Below, in pieces: positions 55,352-64,000 of a DNA stretch of 64,000 bases. The notes under the pieces were generated by a model. It worked only from the letters and a program-made list of their open reading frames with translations, searched no databases and had not been told where the DNA came from. The position numbers were made by a program, and so were the translations under genes. Positions within the stretch are counted from its first letter, which is position 1. The number at the start of each line of letters is the position of its first letter. Origin of the DNA: Oscheius tipulae (Eukaryota; Nematoda; Chromadorea; Rhabditida; Rhabditidae); NCBI GenBank assembly GCA_037178975.1, contig JASJZH010000004.1, forward strand, positions 7,378,001 to 7,442,000, read 5' to 3'.

Positions 55352-56445
55352 CCGATTGTCGTTTTGCAGCCAAAACCGGTTGTTACTTCCGGGGATTTCT
55401 CACTACGAACTTTGGTGATATTTCTCCGATATCAACTCATTTTCCTTTTTCTCTTCAATTGAACCATACCTTTTTGCATTTTTCCCATTATTTAGACTCT
55501 TCCCTTGCCGAATCCGCCTTTACCCTTACAATCAAGTGAGGTTATCTTTTCACATGGTACTGGCCAAAGTTCTCAACAGAAATCTTCTCCGTAAGCGTTT
55601 TGTTTACAGGTTCAGCATTCTCGATACCCACTATCTTTGCCACGTCTTAGGGCTCATCAGAGCTCACAAACAGCATTCTTTCAGTGAAACCGAAATCCAT
55701 TTTTCAAAGGGAAATGACAGATAGTGCTGTGGCAAATGTTGACAAGGTTTGTATTCTGCAATCTCTCTACTACTAATTGCAATGAAGAGGAACGTCTACA
55801 GAGAACTTGAAGTATGTAAAGGTTGTTTCACCAGTACCAGGGATTTTATGACGGCAACCTGGAACCCTTTTACTGTCTTCTCATGCTCAGAACAAACTGG
55901 GCTCTTTCTACATAAGCCTAAGAGTAAGATTCTGTAACTGTTCAAACTTCTTTCGCAACTATTTTATCTCTTCAGAATCAGAGAATGCAGTTAACAGTTG
56001 CTTTTTCAGCTCCTGCAACGCACCTACGTAGCCCTCAGTGACTTCCCGTCCATTGAAGACATGGCAGTTTTTCTCAATATTTTCAAAAACAACAAGGAGG
56101 AGAACCTGGCTGGTTGAGGGACCAGTTTGAGTGTGTTTTGAGCAAGACGGAACACGAATCTGCTTTCAGTTGACATCTTCTCCCTTCTGCAAGCTCTGTG
56201 AGAAGGAGTCATCCAGCTATTCGAACATCAGTGAATGCTATTCGTGAGATGCCTGTGATAACAGTTTTGTCTTGAAGTTTTTGAAGTAACTCTATTTTTA
56301 AATGCGTTTCAGAGTAAAGACAAGTTCTCAGCTCGAGTTGAGCCCTCGCGAATCCTCTCGTTTAATGAGGGTAATTTTCGACGAGTTTGTCGCTCTCCTA
56401 ATAGTCTTCCTTAAGCTCAGAAAGACGCATTCACTTTTCCAGAAG

Positions 56446-59400
56446 GGACTATTTTGGCTCACCCTCCTCCGCTATTAATAATTGGCTCATTATGTGCTTA
56501 CCCCAGTCTGCACGGATTCATTCGTCTCTGTTGAATAAAAGGGCCACGCAAGCCAGACACGAGCTCTCCTATATGTTCCTCCCTATGAGTGACATTTAGC
56601 CAACATTATTCATGATGGTGTAGTTGGCTTCCTTTTTCGACCAGTCAGTTCTGTCGAGTTGAATGAGAGAGAGAGAGAGAGAGAGTTCACAAGAACTTTG
56701 GGTTCTCAGAGAATGGACTCAATTTCCTGCTTGACACGGCCCAGTGCCACTTTCCACTTTTTGACGAGCTTCCATTCTTTGACTCCCTTCTTTTCGTCTC
56801 TCCATTGCTCCACTTCTCTGTTGAGAACAGTGTTCTTTCATTGCCACAGTTAGAGAGCCTACTCAAACGGGAAAAGATGCCTCTCCTCGTGACGATCCTT
56901 CTCGTTCTAAATTTACTTATCGCTGCCCGAATTCACGCTGGACGCTCCTCTATAAATATCCTTTCGCGGTTATTCATTCCACGTCTATGAAAGAATATTC
57001 GTCCGAATTCCATCCTCTACGTCGCACGGACATGGCTGTCCATTATTCCGGTGGTCATTCTTAGCCTCTTCCGTTCCCAAAAACTTATCAGCTGTTTTGG
57101 CCCCTCGTCAAGTTACATTACCCACAATGCAATCTAGGAGCAGCGCGGAAAGTGGATTTCTAGTCCTTTTTTCCTGTCCTTGACTTCTTCTGCTACAATT
57201 TGGATTGATTCCCGAGAATGACCAGAAAGTGATTCTCTCGTTATTGTTATGCCGGCGAGCCTCTCCATCTCTCTGACTTGCCTCCTCTGCCAAATGAGGC
57301 AATAAATCCTCAGAGTCCACAGGATGGTGGCAATTCCTGTTGTTCACATTCATTATGTGTGAGACTTCTCTCACACGAGAGATGAAAAGATCCCGTTACT
57401 AGGTCTCTCGCAATGTTTTGAATCCAATTGGTTTATGCTACTGTCACTCATTTTACCGTTGCTAGGAACGCCTGATATTCTGTTTGTTTCTCGTACTTTG
57501 TGCTTCGACTCAATACAAAAAAATGGTTTTCATTTTGCTATTGTAAGATAGAAAAAAAAATCTCACCATGTACCGTGGAAAATTTGCCGTATAGACAATT
57601 TTGTGCTCACCCGGAGAGTCTCGTCAAGTTTGGTTGTCTGGCTTGCTTGACCTGACAATTCTTCCAAACTCACAGTCACAGCAAAAATCGAGGAGCAGTC
57701 AGTCTAGCTTCAGTTCAGGAAAGCGTGGAACATTTCGGACAGGCTTATATCTATATTTGGAACGAAAACTGTTCCCACTCAAACATTGTTATGCGCATAC
57801 TGAACACTTTACAGTTTGGGAACAGGACTGGTGGATCCCTTCAAATTTTTCCCGCTCTTTGCCAAGTCACACTGTTTCCTGTTGCCTTTGTAGTTACGTG
57901 GATTATTAGATATACTTTTCATTGGAAAAGTGCTGCTTATTTTGAGCTTTTCTCGGGAAACCCTTCTCACGTTGCCGAACAACACAACAAGTGAGAACAA
58001 GGGTGTTCTTGTTTCCTTCCGGCCAGTCGACCAGTTTAAAGTAGTCTCTCTCTCACCCGTAAACCGATCATCATAAGCTCTCGCCACATTTCCACCGCAT
58101 CAGGCTTGTTCTTATGTAAACTCTTTCAGTCTGTTTGACGTAATAGAGCCAGTAGGGCCTCAGGACCATTTGGGGGCACCCACAATAGCCATTTGGCTAG
58201 CTGTCTCTCTCTCTCTCTCTCTCTCTTTCTCTCGTCTGGCACCCACGCCATTTCGAGCAATCGTAAATTTGGCCTATCGAGGCCACTTCTAGCCAGGGGG
58301 TGTCCAGGCGTCGGATCATTTCGAAGCAAGAGGGCTCCAATTTCAAGGAGTAAACACCCGGAAAATAGCTGTTTCTTTTATTTTCACTTTTTTTCTCGGT
58401 GGGAAACACATCATTCTTGACAAAACTCTAGATCAATCACTTCATTCTGATAGATGAACCACCGACCTTGAAGCGATGTTTCTTGGTAGTAGTTGCGGCC
58501 CGCTTTTATTACTAGTGTTATCTGCGACTACTTGTGATCTTTTGCCTTCTTTTTAGCAGTATTGGTCACGTGTTTTTGGAACAGATTCAGAGAGGTCAGA
58601 TCGTTGCCAATTTGCACCCTTGTTGACGCTTGTTTTTGTAGTCCACTACATGCAACTGTGGGTCCAAGCGTTAGTTTAGTGTCTTTTTTGCGGTTTACCT
58701 GCCCTGTGTCTCTCACTAACCGGACCCAATTGGTTCAATCTGTCGTATATGTACTGTTCTCTTTCGAACAGTACCAGTTTAACCATAGTTGTTTAAGAGC
58801 TGGTCAACATGTTTGATTGCTAACTTCGAGCCCATTGCATGTGGATTTTGCATCTTTTCATAGCTTTTCTGCTATTTCTATTGCTGCTCTTGTTCGATCC
58901 GTACCAGTCATAACTCATATTAACTCTCTTTTCCAATCACCATTGCCAATCTGTGATCTTCTTGAGGACTTGGCTGATTTTTGCTATCGATTCGAGTCAT
59001 GTTATTGTTAGTTCCGTACCTGTTCTTGCTTCTTGTTATGTACAATAGATTCCTAACGATCCAAGTTAATATGTGTTCTCCTTCCCAACAAGTGCTGCAG
59101 AGCGATGATCATTTGAGAGATGCCGGAAACGTGTCAGACCTCTGTTCAAGCAAGAAACCCCCGCGATTGAGACAAAGAAGTTTCCGATGACCCTTGATTC
59201 TTCAAGAATGAGATCCTAATTCTGAATTGAACTCATTTTTCCCAAAGCATTGAAGCGGTCTTCAATGATCTACTGGCACTTGTGGGAACAACCAATTCCC
59301 AGTCCCCCAGATAGGAACATGCTGCCTCCTTCATCTATAATAAGAGTCACCTTTTCATCATCACCGTCGACGGGCGGCATTGTGTTTCATCTGTTGACAT

Positions 59401-59466
59401 TCTTTGCCGTGGAAGACGCTGTGGTGGAGAAAAGTAAACCAAATGTCTTTGTTTCAGAAGAGGAAA
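56446..59466. other. Long intergenic region, simple repeats
   Basis: GA repeat at 56662-56688 and TC repeat at 58202-58235. A small ORF at 56877-56990 (MPLLVTILLVLNLLIAARIH, then AGRSSINILSRLF) looks like a signal peptide and short tail, and might be a first exon or a small secreted peptide. No acceptor or partner was found. Other ORFs here lack coding features. This is probably also the promoter region of the gene at 59467. Confidence 0.4.
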
Positions 59467-62400
59467 ATGTTCATCATTTGTCCGGATTCGTTGCGGAACG
59501 AGGTTCTCAGCCTGCTACATCCGTCTTCGGGCACCGCCGACGATGTTTTTCCCACGTTTCCTGTTCTGCCAAAACAGGTGAGATTACTAATACGGGACAC
59601 CGAGAGTACTATTGTTTTTCGTAGCGTGATTAGTTGATTTACGAATCGAGAGTGTTGCTCACACATTGTATGAGAACTTTTGGATCATTCAGATCGAGAG
59701 GTCTTTTAGTTACGAGCAAGAGTTGTCTCACTCGTACGCTCTAAAAATTTATGAGAAATCTGCTGTTTCTAGCGGTAGAGCTTTTCGGATGCTTCTGATT
59801 AGAATCGGAGCCTTGTGAGCTATACTTACTGGTTCTGTTTGTATTATCCCGAGTCCTCAAACATTTCTCACCTGTTTCGTCTGTTTCGAGATCTGGGAGG
59901 AGACATCCCTCTTTCCTATCTTTTTTACTGTATCGGGGACCATGTTTCGTCATAGCATTGCATTCGTCTTCCATGTCAATTTATGCATTTTCCAGAAGAA
60001 CGTCCTTGTGGCGACGAACAAAATCGACGAGGAGAATGTCCGCGCAGCTATTCGACACTTCATCGTCAATGTAAGTAGGCCTCTTCTGCTCACTCACGTG
60101 TGTGCTCCTCTCTCTCGTGTCTCTCCTGCCTAATAAGAGTTTGTTTTCCCGAGGTCCGCTAGTGCCCCTTAGTGGCTCCTATCCAGGAGTTACGTCTGTT
60201 GACATCCTAGAAGAATTTTCTATTTCCGCTGCAGGGAAGAAATGCAGGATTCTCGCATTTTGAGAAGATGAAAACAATCCTTCTCAGGCTAATTTTTGCA
60301 TGAGTCTCAGTGTTGGTCGGTGCTCCTCTTGCGTGTGCCCGCATTCATCATTGGCGGTCAGAGTGCTGAGTTCTCTCCTCCTGGGAGTCACGGAAAAAAT
60401 TGCTTGGCCAGTCTGAATATCAACTGACCTTCCAGGCGTTCTGTTTCGAATCCCCGTGAGGTTGACCAAGAAGGACAGTTCGAGCCAGAGTCCTTGATAT
60501 AGAAATTTTCTCTTTAGCTCTTTCCGTAATTGCAGAAAACGTAGACTTATGTTTAATCACATTGAGCACCTGCTCTTACTAGCGAGGTAGCGACTTTTTT
60601 TGTTTATAACAAGATGCCTGACATTTCGAGGTGTCATTTTCCAAAACAGCTTGTTTGCTAACGATTATAGTAAAACACCTTCTGACAGCTTCTGTCTCTG
60701 ACCTATTCCACAAGCAATTAGAGTCCCGTGTGGCAATTACATCCCGCTTTAGGCTATCTACACGCGTTCTTCTCCCTAGGCCGCCCACTCACGTACGCAC
60801 AGCTTGAAAACCCTAAGCTCGCCTCACCGTCCCTCTGAAAATAGCCTCGCCTAGTTATCATAGCCGCGAGTATTGGGAATCGCTTTTCAATCTCGTCTCT
60901 TCGGCCGACAGCGGCTCATTATGAGCTCGTTGACGAGGTGCTCAGCGCACTTTCCTTCTTCTTTTTGCATGTACTTTACTGATTGTGACGATGATAATTT
61001 TCAGGCCGACGGCTGGCCAAAACTGGCAATTGCGAGAAAGGACTGGCATCAACAGTCACTGAAGGAGATGGAGAACTTGGCCGATAGTGTGAGAGAGAAG
61101 GCTGTTTCACTTTGTGAGGCGGCCATCAACAAGGCACAGTGAGTTTCTACTTTGGCAAGAATCATAGAAATTCACTTTAAACTGGTCGACTGGAATAAGT
61201 ATATATTCCCTCTAGACCAGAGATAAACTCCAGACATACATAATCTAGGCGACTACCCCATGGAGACTGGCGCGACGACAGATTGCAGCAGCTCGAAGGC
61301 TGGAAGGATGTACCTTCAGTCCAGTACGGAACGATGGAGATTGATCCAGCTTTGAAGCACAATCTCAGCGAGTTCTACCCCTCTTTCCAACCTATCGAAT
61401 TCGGTGGTGGAGATGGGCAGCCAATCAACAGTAAACCACCGGTATATACTCATGCTAAGCATGGAACTGTTAACATATAGGTCCTTCACTGGCCTCCTGA
61501 GCCTCTGGACGGGGAGCTCCAAGTGATTCTCCGCATCACATTCCCAATTTCCGGACCCGACGAAAATACCTTCCGCGAGATCTGCAGGTGATTTGGCACC
61601 AGTGACTGATGAACCAGAAGGCACATTTAGAAATCTCCGTCAGTATGGGGATCACGTGTACGAGTGGACGTCGGGTATTCTGTTAACAACAGATCCCGTT
61701 CGGCTGCATGTGGAACGCGTTCGGCCAACAATCATCGAGCTCTCAGCGAGAATATGTGTTGATGAGTTGGAAGGAGCGGCTGCTGAGAAGCCCATGGCTC
61801 AAGTTTGTTTTTTCAAACCATTGTTTTTGAACAAGACAGATTGCAATGAATCGCAATTGGCGAGACCACTGTGGTTGACTGGGTGTAATATCCGGAATGA
61901 TCTTGATAGTCCGGGGATTCAGATTCCTTTTCGGAGATTTCTGCTTTGCTTCGACCGAGCAAATTGCCTTCGTAGACTAACCGAGATTGCATCAATCTTT
62001 ATTAATTCTTTACTTTCAGGTGTGGCCCTACCTGGCTGTGGCACTGAAAGAGACCCTGAACGCCATTCAGCATTTGGAGCACATGCCTTACAACGTTAGA
62101 CTACCGCCTTTCTCATTATCTATTCTTATTACAGATCGATTTGATCCCGTACGGAATCCAGTTCTACAAGCCAGAATCAACTTCTCGAGTTTTTGATCTT
62201 GTTCAGTTTATGGCCACTGCTAATTCCTTCAAGAAGGTTGCTACTCGAGTCGACGGAACAGTTTTTGAGGTCGACGTGAAGCAACTTCTTCCAGGTTGTT
62301 TGTGCTCGGACCATTCTCATAGTCTTTTCAGATGGTCCGTTCAGTTCAATGAGTCAGTTCCTGGCTTTGGAACCGACCAGGCAATCCAGAGCTAGTTCCA

Positions 62401-62654
62401 TTGTGGAAGCTTTGTCCAAGGATGAGGCTACACCCATCGAAAATCCCGTAATTAACGGTGGAGGTCTTACAGTGGCCCACAACAAAGGACGTCGTGTATC
62501 TTTCGGTATGCCTACTATTGGCAAATAGTAATAAAGCTCAGGCTCGATCAAAATGATGAATGACCCAGCCGTTCCCGTTGTCAACGAAGTCGACGCTTTT
62601 GTGGACGGAATAGTGAAAGAGTCAATGAACATGAAAAGTCTCTACGTAGACTGA
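59467..62654 (+). CDS. Unknown intracellular protein, about 500 aa
   Basis: Exons include 59467-59577, 59996-60070, 61005-61138 and one from 61249, then several to the stop at 62654. The ATG at 59467 lies 9 nt after TTTGTTTCAG, fitting trans-splicing. Sequence: MFIICPDSLRNEVLSLLHPS, NVLVATNKIDEENVRAAIRH, GWPKLAIARKDWHQQSLKEM, PSVQYGTMEIDPALKHNLSE, LHWPPEPLDGELQVILRITF, NLRQYGDHVYEWTSGILLTT, VWPYLAVALKETLNAIQHLE, LIPYGIQFYKPESTSRVFDL and VDGIVKESMNMKSLYVD. No signal peptide or membrane helix. The composition is that of a conserved globular protein, but I do not recognise the family. Introns 2 and 1 are long (934 and 418 nt) compared with the rest. AATAAA lies near 62722. Confidence 0.6.
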
Positions 62655-63826
62655 CGTAAACTAATGTCTAAACTGTTTGAACCCCTGTGATTAATTATAT
62701 TTTGAACGTTTCGTTTCGACTAATAAAGTATTTTCCAGTTTCTTCTAGTTATATTTACAGACTGAATTGAATTCAAGTCCACCTAGCTCTCCTTCAGTTA
62801 TCAAAAAATAAACTAACTTGGACTATCGATCTAATCTGAAGGCAGCTGGAAAGAAGAATTCCTCTTGTTCTGATCGAAGTCGTCTAGGGAAGTCGTCCGT
62901 CGCTGATCCGGAAGGTGATCGTCGCCGCAGATTATCGTTCTATGGTGCAAATCCTCGTCCGGTGTAGACTACAAGTTTCTTTTAAAGATTTGAAAGACTT
63001 CTTTGAGCTTGTACCAGTAGGTTCATCAGCGTTCCGTCGAGAAGAGTCGAGTTCTGAGAGTCGTGGTAGTCTACTTTGTGGTAGGACTGCTGTCTCCAAG
63101 TCTCTTGATTGTAAAGTTGTGGTGGCGATCCTAGACTTCTTTACTCCTTCTGATTGTAAACTGTCTCACATGGTCCTTGATAGCTGTACATAGTCGAGGA
63201 GTTAACGATGTAGAGAGCGACGAAAAGATGGTTGAACATCGAAGCTAATTGGCCCCTCAAATCGAACTTTTAAAAGTGTTTTCAATTGCACGTTTCTAAG
63301 AAACAAACTTTCGGAAAACAAAAGCTTTTTATTGTTTTCGCTCTGGCTTGCCAAGTTACTCGAGACTTTTGCTCACTTGCTTGCCAGATCGTTCAGTTTA
63401 CTGTCGTCTTCCACTAGTCCACTGTCTCTACCTCGGCCCCTGCTTTTGTCATCTCAGGTCAGTAGTTCCTACTTCTACTCGAAACAACTCTGCCTATCTG
63501 ATTTTGTCTCATACACCCCCTCATAACCTTCATAAATCACCGAACCTAGCATTTGGGCTTTCTCAGAACAGCTTACCGATAGTTGTCTTATAACCTCCAC
63601 AGTACCATCTCGGCCGAGCCTATTTGGTTTGACAACGCGCTAGTAACTTGTCCGTTGTATCTCTTTGTTATGACCAGACCAGAGAAAGTTTGTCATTGTC
63701 TACAGCTCCTAATTGTTGTTTACACATAGCCACTTGGTCTTCTGCTCTCACACCTCCTCTCAGAGCCTATCATTGAAGGAAATGGGCTCTCAGACAACTT
63801 TATACTCAAACAGAAATAGACACTTC
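62655..63826. other. Intergenic between two convergent genes
   Basis: A plus-strand open piece at about 62815-62969 (SDRSRLGKSSVADPEGDRRR) and another at 62915-63193 are present, but no start, splice partner or family match was seen. Nothing else recognised. Confidence 0.4.
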
Positions 63827-63961
63827 TTAGCCAGAATGCTGAGCGATCTTGTTTCTGAGCTGCTCTTCGACATTTCCCTCCACAATGTCAATCTGCTGTT
63901 TGTTCTTGATGAAGATGAATGTCGGCATGACTTTTATGTCGAAGCGAGAGACTATGTCTTC
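63827..63961 (-). CDS. Thioredoxin, last exon
   Basis: The exon follows an acceptor at 63962 (AACTTTTAG on the minus strand) and reads EDIVSRFDIKVMPTFIFIKN, then QIDIVEGNVEEQLRNKIAQH and a stop. The cis-proline motif VMPTFIFIKN and the spacing to the C-terminal helix are those of thioredoxins. The active-site CxxC exon lies beyond the window. A donor (AC on the plus strand) is visible at the very end, 63999-64000. The role would be thiol-disulphide reduction. The exact paralogue cannot be told. Confidence 0.8.
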   Translation of the reverse strand, partial: EDIVSRFDIKVMPTFIFIKNKQQIDIVEGNVEEQLRNKIAQHSG

Positions 63962-64000
63962 CTAAAAGTTCGTGTAGACCAAGCAAATTTAAAAACTTAC

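Larger units (their letters stand above)
51989..56445. repeat. Tandem duplication, copy B (4.46 kb, internally deleted)
   Basis: Matches copy A at the start (43220 onward is almost base-for-base equal to 51989 onward for about 600 nt) and at the end. Matching segments shift in offset: 8771 at the start, 8304 near 45221/53525, 8134 near 47217/55351, then jump to the match of 50565 with 55785. The offset changes mark deletions: about 43830-44210, part of 46300-46680, and all of about 47640-50560, which held the plus-strand coiled-coil gene. Confidence 0.85.

Noticed and set aside
58126..58420. ORFs with RERERERE or SLSLSLS runs
   Set aside because: They are translations of the TC/GA microsatellite.
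62915..63193. 92-aa plus-strand ORF
   Set aside because: No ATG context, acceptor, donor or recognisable sequence. Composition is not distinct from noncoding DNA nearby.
1..64000. CRISPR arrays, bacterial operons, rRNA genes
   Set aside because: None seen. Spliced genes and nematode families show a eukaryotic nuclear region, and the repeats present are dispersed or inverted elements rather than spaced direct repeats.

Overview
This window is nuclear DNA of a free-living type (rhabditid, clade V) nematode. The evidence is gene content: nematode-only serpentine receptor classes, nematode CUB-like and OAC acyltransferase proteins, an innexin, an astacin, and FAT-3/FAT-4-type desaturases. Gene structure agrees: most introns are 37-52 nt with GT...TTTCAG, and several start codons sit just behind a TTTCAG that looks like a spliced-leader acceptor. 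I cannot name the species. Gene models were built by joining exons by hand so that phase was kept across each intron. Where all exons are listed, the total is divisible by three.

Layout. 1-512: 3' end of a FAT-4-like desaturase (+). 571-1311: small three-exon secreted, probably amidated neuropeptide precursor (-). 1925-3220: Sre-class chemoreceptor (+). 4671-7021: nicotinic-receptor-like ion channel subunit (+). 8782-11800: OAC membrane acyltransferase with SGNH tail (+). 11860-12800 and 15190-15930: two copies of one fold-back element, flanking a 63-aa gene (-) and a Str-type receptor (+). 15977-17702: secreted CUB-like protein (-). 18000-19081 (-) and 19488-20630 (+): head-to-head pair of Srh-like receptors. 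20906-23639: complete FAT-3-like delta-6 desaturase (+). 23758-25247: two-finger BED protein (-). 25815-27356: innexin (-). 27640-31500: unknown gene (-) interrupted inside an exon by a full-length RTE-type retrotransposon (27832-30827). 31841-33562: astacin metalloprotease (-). 33800-35310: a second, larger fold-back element. 35559-37980: twelve-helix transporter (-). 38938-40974: inositol-pentakisphosphate 2-kinase (-). 42097-43115: glycine-N-acyltransferase-like GNAT (+). 43220-56445: tandem duplication carrying divergently transcribed coiled-coil genes and a dead mariner. 59467-62654: conserved-looking unknown gene (+). 63827-64000: end of a thioredoxin (-).

How it fits together. FAT-3 and FAT-4 act one after the other in making C20 polyunsaturated fatty acids and are neighbours in Caenorhabditis elegans. 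Here the same order and orientation are kept, but about 20 kb of receptor, channel and repeat DNA lies between them. The second half is shaped by mobile DNA and duplication: one retrotransposon with a visible target-site duplication, two palindromic element families, a decayed mariner, and an 8.8 kb tandem duplication whose second copy has lost and shuffled exons. The most unusual items are the neuropeptide precursor, the duplicated divergent coiled-coil locus, and the retrotransposon sitting in a reading frame that closes perfectly when it is removed.
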